DNA from: Romanomermis culicivorax
Lineage: Eukaryota > Nematoda > Enoplea > Mermithida > Mermithidae
Assembly: GCA_963922205.1 (NCBI GenBank)
Contig: CAWUHX010000136.1
Coordinates: forward strand, 558,001-622,000
Direction: 5' to 3'
DNA length: 64,000 nt
This document shows, piece by piece, positions 55,034 to 64,000 of the stretch; the first letter of the stretch is position 1, and each line of letters begins with the position of its first letter. Below the pieces are notes generated by a model that saw only the letters and a program-made list of their open reading frames with translations, was not told where the DNA came from and did not search any database. Made by a program: the position numbers and the translations under genes.

Positions 55034-56489
55034 GTCCGAGGGTTCGTTTTCCCGTAAGGTGGTTAGAACAGACGTCCTTGCCCGTGAAGCAATTAAGTCA
55101 AATTGAATAGAGAGCGGCTCACTGGTCTGTACAGGCTGGGTACTGAGACGGCAGGAACGACGAGGTGTCTCTATTGTGTAAAGTGAAAGTGAGTACTACT
55201 TTTGAATTCGCGGCGAAAGAGCGCGTGAATTCGAGAAACGCGTGCGCGACGGCATTTGTTACGTAAACTTGATTTAGCTTAAGACTAGCGACCACGAAAA
55301 TGGAGCTAGAATGGAATAGGATTGTAAGATGCAAGATCAGAGTACACCAGGGTGACGCAGAAGGGAATTTATCTGGTCGTCCGTGATGGACATAGGCATG
55401 GCCTGAGATATGGGGGAATCGATCCCGACCAAGAATGTAGAGTTGGGGCCTGGACCCGGCAATTAGAATAGCCGAGAAGGACAGAAGATTAGATACAAGA
55501 GGAGAGAAAAGGCGGTTTTCCTGCCCAGAGATTAGAAGACGGATAAACCCGCTCAGGAGGGATTTTTCCTGGAGGTTCAACCGTTTGTACTAGTTTACAA
55601 ACCTTGGGGCGAGGCGGACTCGTAGCCGGCAAGATCCTACTCACCAGGAGTAGCGCATAAAGTGGCATAAAGTGAAAAGGATGTGGACAACTGAAAGTGA
55701 ACTTAAAAGGGAGCAATAAATAGGGACAAAACTAATTTACAAACCCAGTTACGCAAAGGGGTCATGCAGTTACGCAACGGGCCTCACTCGCCAGGAGCGA
55801 TTGCGATCTCTGCACAGTGTGATGGACTATACAGAGGTTCCGTGTTGGATGACATTCGCGAGTAACTTACAGCCGTGTCCGAAACGGGAGCCCGCATTCT
55901 GAACAGAACGGACACTCTCCAGGAGTATTATATACAGCTGGTGGCCGGGTTGCCAATCACTGAGATGAAATGAGGCTTGCAGGTCACACAGTGGAAGAGA
56001 GAAGGAGCACGGGTACCAAGGGTGCTATTCTGACACACTCAGTCAGTTAAGAAGAATTACTCTGGATGTTTTGAGGGCGCACCCGAAAACATCTAAGGGA
56101 TCACGGGTACAAGGTGTCCCTGGGTGAATATGAGTGTAAAATAACCGAGGCGGACCTAGTTATGTATCGAGGCGTACTCAATACCTTCGCTGAGGCGGAC
56201 TCAACGGTGCCTATTACATTACATGACTAACAGGGGTGGACCGCGGAGGCGGACTCTGGGTCAGTGGCAACTCTAGCGTGGGCATCGTGAAGCCAGTTAA
56301 CGAAGGCGTTCAAGTGAATAAAATATGACAGGGGGTCCTATATACTCTAGGCCCAACCGGAGGCTGTGCCACGGTCCCTTGGGAACCACTACGGCGGGGA
56401 CACTAAAGAAGATCTATGTATGACAGCTCGATGAGATGAAAGAGAATGAGTGAATTTAGATAAGAAATTTACAAGAAGATTGCTGAACC

Positions 56490-57530
56490 CTTGCAGACGT
56501 CAGACACAGGCAGTACTGACTGCAAATGCCTACCATCTACACGAGTCAAACAACCAACCCAGCTGAGGCCGAGTGTAACTCGTTCAAACCTGCAGTTAAA
56601 GCTTGAAGCAGTCACCTGCTGATCAACAGTGCCGCTACCCGGGCGGACAACCTGATCAGTACGCAGACTAGAGAGCATCTCAGGTGGTGTATGTATGTGG
56701 ACTGATGTTTCCCAGGCATCAGTCCCAGACACACACAAACCCTTTGACAAGAGAGGTAGGTGATAGGACCATGCGCCAGCAACCACCTACGACTCAGGTG
56801 GAATACTCATAGGACCGACAGTAACCTGGTGCTGACGTCAAAAGGTAGGGGGTATGAACCAACACATGACCTTGGTGCTGACTGCAGGTGCCTGGGATAA
56901 GAGTATTCAAGTATCATGTCGCAGTTGCAGACGCCAGGGGTGAGTGCCTAAGGCCAGCAAAACCCCTGCAGTAGCACGTAATGTTACCGTTGCGGACTTC
57001 AGAAATAGGATCATGTAACCTCAATTCCTGCTGCGAGAACATGATACATTGTCATTGCTGACGTCAGCAATAGGGCCCTGAAGCCAACTATCAGTATACA
57101 GCAACACGTGATGGTGCTGTTGCTGACCTCAAAAGGTGGAACCGAGGGTCTGATACCTTAAGTCAATGACATGAGATGCAGTTGTTGCAGGCGTCAGATG
57201 TGGCACCCGTAAGACCTGCACATCTTTGAATAGTGACATGAAGCATCACCATTGCTGACGTCACAGATGGGGTGCAGTGAACCAGCCGAACCTGTTGCAA
57301 CAACGTACGCTTCAGCTGTTGCAGACGTCAGAAGTCAGTACTGCAGGAGTATCAACTTAAACAACAACACCTAATGTCTGTTGCTGACGTCAGGAGTAGA
57401 ACCCGGAGGGCTACCCACCCCTTAAGGCAACAGCAAGTGAAGCGGCTGTTGCAGAGGTCAGTGGTTGCATCCGTGAGGCTGAACCACACAACAACAACAA
57501 CCCGTAACGTTGTTGTTGCTGACGTCACAG
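56490..57530 (-). repeat. Array of TTGC(T/A)GACGTCA units in the element A leader
   Basis: About 13 copies at roughly 50-130-bp spacing. The perfect palindrome TGACGTCA (CRE/ATF type) occurs at 56833-56840, 57059-57066, 57256-57263, 57385-57392 and 57520-57527, and AGACGTCA at 56495-56502 and 57323-57330. Many units are preceded by CAACAACA...TGTTGTTGC inverted stretches able to form hairpins. The same motif is in element B's leader. Confidence 0.75.
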
Positions 57531-58149
57531 AGCATGACCCGTTAAGTCTATGGTCTAGATGCAACAACCCGAGAATAGAGGAGAACAGACCTTACAGTAA
57601 GTAGAAATGAGAAAGAGAGAGAACCTTATGTGAGGGTGTCATACTGTAGCGGTGACATCAGAAAACAGAAAATTTTTTTTTTGACACCGCTCAGATGACT
57701 GAGGAAAAGAAATATAGAGAAAAGAACCAAAAACGGGGAATATGAGATTTGGACATACGCGTGTTAAATGTGTACACAGTAGGTGTAAAATTTTTGGGGC
57801 CGGAAAAGTGAGCGATTCCGACAGTTTCCGCCGACATACAAAAATACTGTACACAATTAACAGATCGCAGCCACGTATGACGTCCAGAATCATATGTGGA
57901 GGGTGTACGGTATCATGGGGTCATGGACCACTGACAGTCAGGAGAGGCCCTCAACCCCTACAGCTGTGATACCAGTACCCGCGTATGGGTATACTGTAGT
58001 TACAGTACGGGAATGGGCACAGGCGTACTGTAATGGCACCCACCCGGAGGGCTACAGTATACCACCCAAAAGTAGAGAAGGGGGGGAATAAAGGGAAAAG
58101 GTACAGATAAGGTAGTTTACAACACAGATTAAGTATGCAGAATGTACAG

Positions 58150-58640
58150 AATTAATCAGAGGAGAAATACAGAATACTCGATATATAACTCAACTCTGGG
58201 ACAAATAGCTCGACTCTGAGGATAAATAACTCGACTCAGAGGGAATTTATTACTCATAGGGGGTTATACACACGCATGAGATATTTATATACACATGTAG
58301 ATCACATTTAGATCACTCGTAAGGGCAAATCCCGTCTTACAGTAATTAAAACTCGATGTTACGGGATAAATTCCCGACCTACAGTAATAACTCTCGGTGG
58401 CACGGGAAAAATTTCCGACTTACAGTAATAACACGCGACTTGGGGGGGGGGGGTTTCCGACCTACAGTAGCGGTAATCCGAAATAAGGGACATTCCCGAC
58501 CCATTAGGCAGTAAACCCGAATTTGGGGGGTCTCCGACTTATTGGATGGCTAGTACCCGATTTTAAGGGGGCTTGTCCGACTTAAAATGGGAATCGACCC
58601 GACCTGGGGGTAGTTCCGACCCAAGGGTGAAGTTTTTACA
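58150..58640 (-). repeat. Second leader repeat array (TCCCGACCTACAGTAATAA-type units)
   Basis: Units such as GACTCGACTCTGAGGATAAA and (T/C)CCGAC(C/T)TACAGTAATAA recur at about 30-55 bp. A run of 12 G lies at about 58444-58455. Related phrases occur in element B's leader at 60740-61180. Confidence 0.65.
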
Positions 58641-58667
58641 CTTAAGGGCGAGTGCCAGACTTTAAGG

Positions 58668-58687
58668 TCGATTTTCCAGCCTCGCCA
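58668..58687 (-). promoter_or_regulatory. Element A primer-binding site
   Basis: Directly after the 5' LTR the minus strand reads TGGCGAGGCTGGAAAATCGA. TGG pairs with a tRNA CCA end, and the next base would pair with a G discriminator, which fits Arg or Ser tRNAs. The exact primer is not assigned. Confidence 0.65.
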
Positions 58688-60103
58688 TGTCACATTCTAC
58701 GGCATGTCACGTGTATGACATGTTGGACTTGGGAGAGCTGGGGAGGTTTGGGTATCTCATCAGGTAATACCGTGTTTTAGACGTCACATTGATGGTGAAC
58801 CATATCAGATTGATCCTATTACAGTGAGTAATAGGCTGTGACTCCTGATGGATACTGGCATTTTCCCCAGGCTTCCCAAGTTGCCGTTGGGGCCTAACCT
58901 GGCAAATGGTGGCTATAGAGAGGTCTATAGTTGGTTCTCTGGTGTTGTCCTTGGGGTCTTGCTGTAGGGTAATGGACAACGCTGCCAGGCTAGGTGCGAC
59001 AATCCCCGAGTCCTACTCAGTAAGAGTGGGGACAGGGTCACCCGTGAAATGACCTAATTTGTGGGACCCGATTATGAACCAGACAGCCCCTTTTTTTAGC
59101 CCGAGCCTGAGAGGTGGAGGCCCTACTTATCTGTGGACCTGGGAAACCGACTTAGGAAGGATTTCCCAACAAATACCCCACAAATAACAATAATCCCCTG
59201 AGAAGACTCACCTAGTCCTGTTTCTCAAGCGATTCGACGAAAACGGGCGGCAAGTCCCTGGATACTTTCGGTCTTCTGGCATTGGGGCGGGGATGCGATC
59301 CACAAACGTCCTAGCGGCGAGCGGGAGGCGATTCTCCAACGTTTTCTTCACAAACCGGGGGCGGTCGGACACCTGGCACTGATGGGCAGCGGGTACTGTA
59401 GGCGGTAAGCGGCGGACGCAGTGAACAAGGGTAAATTTATGCAAATTTATTGGTAATAAGGCGGCGGACGCACAGGTGTATAATAAAATATGCAAATTGA
59501 CAAGAAGGCGGCGGACGCAGAGTTACAACCGGACGAGAGCTTGGTGAACCCAAGAATGAGCGAAAAACTAAAAGAAACATGTCCTTTTAAGGACATGTTT
59601 GGCTACAGCTGCAGCTTGGGCGGAGTTTCTCGGCGCTCAAGCTAACTTCTGCAGCTAGACGCGATGCAGAAGATGCCTATGAGCACATAGACATTTTTTC
59701 GTTCACATGCGTTTAGCACTGAGGCCGGCTGCAGTGCCTATGCTAAGCATATGAACGTCTTTAGCTAAAACTTCTTAGCTAGTCGTTTTTGCGTAACAAA
59801 AACGATGCTAATTTTGATGATAAGAGGTGCATGGAGCGCACCAAAAATAGCCATGTGCTCGTGGAGCACGACTGGCGGAAGTTTTTAGCTAAAGGGCCTA
59901 CTGTAGCCCGTGTTTGTAAAGAAATAAAAATACAACAAAACGAAACATAGAAATGCATGAAAAATATAAAACGAACACAAAATGCATGTGTAAAAATGAA
60001 ATAAACAAAAGCATGATCGAGTAATAAACGAAACATGAAAAAATAACAAAATGTCGGCATGATCGGAATCACGTGACGTTGGAGAATTGAGCGGCACGTG
60101 ACA
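58688..60103 (-). repeat. Element A 5' LTR
   Basis: 1,416 bp, same ends as the left LTR (TGTCACATTC ... GGCACGTGACA). Should carry the promoter of the element. No TATA box assigned. Confidence 0.95.
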
Positions 60104-60107
60104 ATTT
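60104..60107. repeat. Target-site duplication of element A, right copy (ATTT)
   Basis: ATTT right after the LTR end ACA, matching 37554-37557. Confidence 0.75.
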
Positions 60108-61200
60108 TGTTTATTTAGAAAGTAGAGAAAGTAGGTTATTAGTTTTTATTTGATTTGATTTTTGAGATAAGAAAATTTATCAGGTGAAAAAGTTATTATA
60201 ATTGGTGTCACACATTACGTACAGATGAGCCAAAAAATAAAAAGTAAAGTAAATAAAAATAAAATTTGAGGCTCATGAGATAAGCACTGTGATCTGATAA
60301 GCACAGCGTTAAATGTGTCAACAGTATGATTTTTAGTTTGTTTTGACCGGAAAAATGAGCAACTTGGCTAGTGCTCAGGGAAGATAAGGAAAATTTGAAA
60401 AAGTTTGTTGACAGGAATACCAGACACAGATAACAAATCACGACCACACTTGACCTCCAGAATCAGGTGCGGAAGGAGTACTTTATCTCGTGATCGGAGA
60501 TTCCAAAACCTTCAGGGGCTGTAAAACCTCATGGGCTGTGATACTCAAGTACCAGTACCCAGGTATACTGTAGTTAGAGTACGTGCAAATTGCAGTCGTA
60601 CTGTAACCAAATTGCCCTACAGCAGTACAGTAACCTGTCAGATCATAAGCAGTGGAAAGCGACCCAATTTTAAAGAAGATGGAAAAAGAAAACAAAGAAG
60701 AAAGCTCAGAGGAGATTTAGGCAGAATACTCTGTTTAAACTCGACTCTGGGAAATGTTGACTCTTGGGAATCAACTCTGGGGAAAACTTAACACCAGGAA
60801 TTTATTTAAAGCTTACGGGTGGTACTACACACACAAGGCAAGAAATTACACACAAGAATCATTAATTTGATCACTCGTAAGGGCTAATTCCAACTTACAG
60901 TAATAAACTCTGCTCAAACGCGGGGCATTTTGAGTTGGCGACAAAACTCGAACATAAGAGCCATTTCCGACCTAAGGGGCAGTATACATGCTTAAGGGCG
61001 TATCCGACTTACATGAGGGCAAAAAGATCATCCTAAGGGTCAGTATTCTCACTCAGAATGCGAATCAGCCGACCTGAGAGAGGTTTCCCCACTCAAGTGG
61101 CGATTCTCATGATCTGACGGAGGTTTCCCCACTCAAACCGAAAATTTACTGAATTGAGAGAGGTTTCTCCACTCAAAAGGGTAAAGGTTCGTTCCTAAGA
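60108..61200 (-). mobile_element. Element B leader, LTR-proximal part (displaced by element A)
   Basis: Similar to element A's leader in GTGATAC...CCAGTACCC...GTATACTGTAGTTA (60537-60580 against 57966-58000) and in the CTCGACTCTGGGA/ACTTACAGTAATAA units. It continues B after the insertion. It fades at about 61200 and no LTR follows, so B has lost its 5' LTR. Confidence 0.7.
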
Positions 61201-61448
61201 GCTGTGCACTTTTGTGCAGAACCCCTGTTAGCCGTTTTCCCCGCTATCGAAAACCTGCGAAGGGCTGAAAAAGTAATCCTACAATGAGTGATAGTTCACA
61301 GGAGTGGTTGTTTAGACAGCAAATATGACGCTGATTTCAAATAGTTATCAAATGTCATTCATCTAGCAAACTCTGATCAAAGTCACCCCACTTTACCTTA
61401 CTGATTTTATGGTTCATACATGGAAGGAAATAAGTAAGCATTTTAGGA

Positions 61449-61570
61449 GAAAAATTTGCTCGCGAAGTATGAACGAACTCCGAGCATGCCGTTCGCCGAG
61501 CGTCCCCGAGCATGCTCGGCGAGCGTACTTGGAGTAAATTTGCTCGCCGAGCAGAAGTATGAACCGGGCT
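61449..61570. repeat. GC-rich palindrome cluster (GCTCGGCGAGC) downstream of PEX12
   Basis: AAATTTGCTCGC...GAAGTATGAAC occurs twice (61449 and 61537). Between them are CCGAGCATGCTCGG, a perfect palindrome, and several GCTCGCCGAGC/GCTCGGCGAGC motifs. Strong hairpin potential in an AT-rich area. Confidence 0.7.
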
Positions 61571-61654
61571 TTACATGAACGCGCTATAAACCTTCTTGCG
61601 CCCGACAGCATAGTCAATTTTTGGACGATTGGCTTCCTTTACGGACGAATTATA

Positions 61655-61660
61655 TTTATT
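61655..61660 (-). promoter_or_regulatory. Candidate polyadenylation signal of PEX12
   Basis: AATAAA on the minus strand about 60 nt after the PEX12 stop codon. Confidence 0.5.
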
Positions 61661-61720
61661 TGATTATCACCAAACTAAATGTTCAAGGAATCGTCATAAC
61701 GTAGAAACAACACTCATATT

Positions 61721-63685
61721 TTAATGTGAATCTTCGGCAGGAGAAATGAACAGTCGAACCAAGTGTTCAACCGAAGCTGGTATTTTAGTCACTGGACAAA
61801 ATTTTCGACGTTTTAAATGTTGAAATATGCATGAATAACAAAAAATATATCTGAAAAAACTGAAATACCATTCATATTATTCTAAAATTTGAGAACAAAA
61901 TTACCCAGACACCGACAAAACTGTGTCGTTTTTTCTTTTCAACCGACAAATCGGACACGTTTGAGGGTCCATTCTGAGAAGCATGTTCTCGCTGAGCAAC
62001 AACTAAAAAAGAAACTAACGTATGACAGAACGAGCATACCTATAGATCGGGGATTAGCTGGAAATTTCCCCCAAAATTTTCAATCGCACAGGCAGTTGTC
62101 GACAAATCTCTCCCGCAACTTTCGCTTGTCGATAGCATCCCTCAGCCGGTCGTAAATCGACGGAAGATATCTATTTTTTGATCGAAAGACTTTTCTGGGG
62201 CGAAAGTCGATCAAAGAGCGCAAAATTTTCGCCGTTTCGCGCAGAAATAATGTTCAGCATCAGTTGAAGCAAAAATTCATTGATCACGGACGTGTTTTGT
62301 CCATTTTTTGGTCAAAAAAACACATTTTACGGCTGATCCCCTCCCCAAAAAAACTTTGGAAAGTTGCCTACTCCCTCCCTACCCTTAAAAGTGGCTTTCA
62401 TCGTCTATCCAATTGGTCGAACCTCTTACAGGAATACAGATGGAAGACATCACAGAGAAAATTTGGTTTATTCTTGGATTTTTGAATTCGCCATTCGAAA
62501 ACAAGTTTTTCGTATTACGTTGTGAGGTGCATCGGGAATAGGCAATGTGAGCGAAACATTCTTCTCTCGTTCGTTGCTTTGCCACCAGTCCAAAAATTGA
62601 ACGTACAGTAATGCCATTCCAAGCATTTTGCAGAGCCATCCGAAAAATTTACTCCATATCGAACTAGCATATGCGATAATTCTATTTTTGAGGCTGAAAA
62701 AAACACAGGCAAAAAATAATTTATGGTCCAATCGCAACAAAACTTCTCAGATTCAGAAATCATTGATACAAATAATCGTCCGTAAACACTTCGACATCAA
62801 AACCACAGATTTTATGATTTGGGAAATCAGATAATTCAAATCAGGCGATATACTTTGACCTTTGTCGAATTAAGCCCAATTCAGAAGTGCAGTCGGCGAC
62901 AAAAATCCTGGGATTTTTCACTTCTGAATAGGGCTTTAGAGTTTATTTTAGATCGAAGATGCATTGAAATTGTAATATAGAATATTGATTTGCGTCATTT
63001 ATAAGCTCCTTCTGTTGAAAAAGAGTGAATAATTACGTTTCATAGAAACGAAGTTGATATTGTGATAAGGCACAGTGAAAAAATGAGGCAAGGAAAAATA
63101 AACAGTTTTCGGGGTTCAAAAACCATAATTATTGGAGTGTTCTTTGGGTGCATTATTATACTAAAATAAGAGCTGATTCTAGCTGCTAGAAAACTTACTT
63201 ATAGTCCCATATCAAAACTTACCAGGAGCCGAATTCAGCTCTATCTGAAATACCACTAGGCGGTTGGAATTCTGCACCGGATGTCGTGCGTAATATTACG
63301 CCAGCCATGTAAATCCATGGTGAATGAGTGTCAGTTTTATGAATCAGATAACCAACTTGTAATATGAGCGCCCAAATTTCGAAACACGTGCATAATTTTG
63401 GGTACAGACGTAGGAAAGATTTCAGAATACTTCGTTTTATACCGGTCTAAAAATTAAAAACGGATCAACTCTGCACTTAAGAGCCTGTTAATTTCTTTTC
63501 TGTATCGAAAAGATACGTATGATTTCTGTGGTAAATACAAAACTCCAATGCTACCAAACTCTATCAGAATAATAGACACTCACGGGTATATAATACGAAC
63601 GTACCGTTTTACGTAATCGGTCGTGGTCTTCGTTCAGTTTGTCGAAATATTTGTCCAATTTAGATTTAATGTATGGAATGACTAC
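61721..63685 (-). CDS. PEX12: Peroxin-12 (peroxisome assembly RING protein), C-terminal five exons, 5' end outside window
   Basis: PEX12 is a RING-type membrane protein of the peroxisomal ubiquitin ligase complex (with PEX2 and PEX10) that recycles the import receptor PEX5. Exons in transcript order: 63685-63605, 63446-63223, 62693-62519, 62002-61905, 61850-61721. Borders and phases all agree. Seen: VVIPYIKSKLDKYF; a membrane-proximal RLYPKLCTCFEIWALILQ segment; ALLYVQFLDWWQSNERE (the conserved FLQFLDWW region); the RING-like CPICRLKRKNDTVLSVSGYI followed by FCYSCIFQHLKRRKFCP; and the typical end (VEHLVRLFISPAEDSH). The RING keeps the reduced Cys set normal for PEX12. The N-terminal exons lie beyond 64000 or were not recognised in 63686-64000. 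Confidence 0.92.
62873..62935. repeat. Short palindromic repeat (AGCCCAATTCAGAAGT ends), copy 2
   Basis: A 63-bp hairpin-like unit in a PEX12 intron: AGCCCAATTCAGAAGTG ... CACTTCTGAATAGGGCT around GCGACAAAAATCCTGGGATT. Related to 12211-12344. Confidence 0.7.
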
Positions 63686-64000
63686 CTAAATAAGATTGAA
63701 GAATATATTCCAGAGATAAAATATTTCATAAAAATACGCGAAAAATCTCTTCCGAATGTTTTCGAACCGCGAACAATCCTGTTGAGCTTTTAAAATGTCT
63801 TTGAGTAATTATCAACTAAGAATCAAAGTCTGTGTCACTCAAAGGATCAAAAAAGATCAAATTATGAATAAAAATTAGTTAAAAAATGACGTAAACGTTT
63901 TATTTCTAGATCAGTTCATAATGGGTCAAAACCGAACATTCTTTCATTTAACGTCTCACAGTAAATTAAACCATAATAACGAACAGAAGTCTCAAATCGA

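Larger units (their letters stand above)
55034..58687 (-). other. Element A leader (5' untranslated region), 3.65 kb
   Basis: Unusually long leader between the primer-binding site and gag. It contains the GACGTCA array (56490-57530) and a second repeat array nearer the LTR. Short open frames in it have no recognisable content. Part of it is similar to element B's leader at 60480-61180. Confidence 0.8.
37558..60103 (-). mobile_element. Element A: envelope-bearing Ty3/gypsy-class LTR retroelement with gag-X-env-pol order and internal tandem duplication
   Basis: Full-length insertion of 22,546 bp on the minus strand: 5' LTR 58688-60103, leader, gag, 86-nt intron, X, env, protease 1, protease 2, RT, RNase H, integrase, 3' LTR 37558-38973. 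A 6,320-bp segment (gag C-terminal part through the RT palm) is present twice in tandem, so the unduplicated element would be about 16.2 kb. The integrase with a GPY motif and the RT-RNase H-IN order place it in the Ty3/gypsy (Metaviridae) group. The location of env and the doubled protease are unusual. Confidence 0.93.

Noticed and set aside
56490-57530. Spaced repeats resembling a CRISPR array
   Set aside because: Units are degenerate, spacing is irregular and the context is a eukaryotic LTR leader.
61261-61720. Search for the missing 5' LTR of element B right of its leader
   Set aside because: No TGTCACATT end or internal LTR phrases were found; B seems truncated there.

Overview
The window is nuclear DNA of a protostome invertebrate. 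It holds three intron-bearing host genes whose exons can be assembled from splice-phase logic: an RDL-type GABA-gated chloride channel (+, 189-9482, complete), an arginine kinase (+, 11269-26034, complete) and the C-terminal part of PEX12 (-, 61721-63685, continuing past the right edge). Arginine kinase with an RDL-like PARVALG pore points to an ecdysozoan or another protostome; the sequence does not fix the phylum. Introns range from about 43 bp to 10.6 kb. The long ones are full of small inverted-repeat elements, a LINE remnant, minisatellites and a foldback-like inverted repeat.

From 28.4 to about 61.2 kb the window is two nested LTR retroelements of one lineage, both on the minus strand. 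The older one (element B) is broken by stops, frameshifts and two internal deletions. The younger one (element A, 37558-60103) sits inside B's leader. It has two 1,416-bp LTRs with TG...CA ends, a 4-bp ATTT target duplication and a TGG-starting primer-binding site. A also carries a near-identical 6,320-bp internal tandem duplication, which raises it from about 16.2 kb to 22.5 kb.

The most interesting content is the coding plan of this lineage. Read 5' to 3' on the minus strand: Gag with two zinc knuckles; an 86-nt intron with the same length and splice sites in A and B, whose removal joins Gag in frame to an otherwise out-of-frame ORF 'X' conserved between the copies; an envelope-like membrane glycoprotein lying BETWEEN gag and pol; a first aspartic protease (DTG); an Arg/Ser-rich linker; a second aspartic protease (DTG); reverse transcriptase; RNase H; in-frame stop codon(s); and a Ty3/gypsy-type integrase with a GPY/F-like C-terminus. 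Without splicing, Gag through RNase H is a single open frame of more than 2,400 codons. With splicing the product is Gag-X. This suggests intron retention acts as the switch between Gag and Gag-Env-Pol. The long leader carries an array of TTGC(T/A)GACGTCA units, also seen in B.

The GABA receptor gene has two tandem versions of its exon 3 (224 and 221 bp), 43 bp apart. Including both breaks the frame, so they are probably mutually exclusive exons that exchange ligand-binding loops. This is the same place where Drosophila Rdl has alternative exons.
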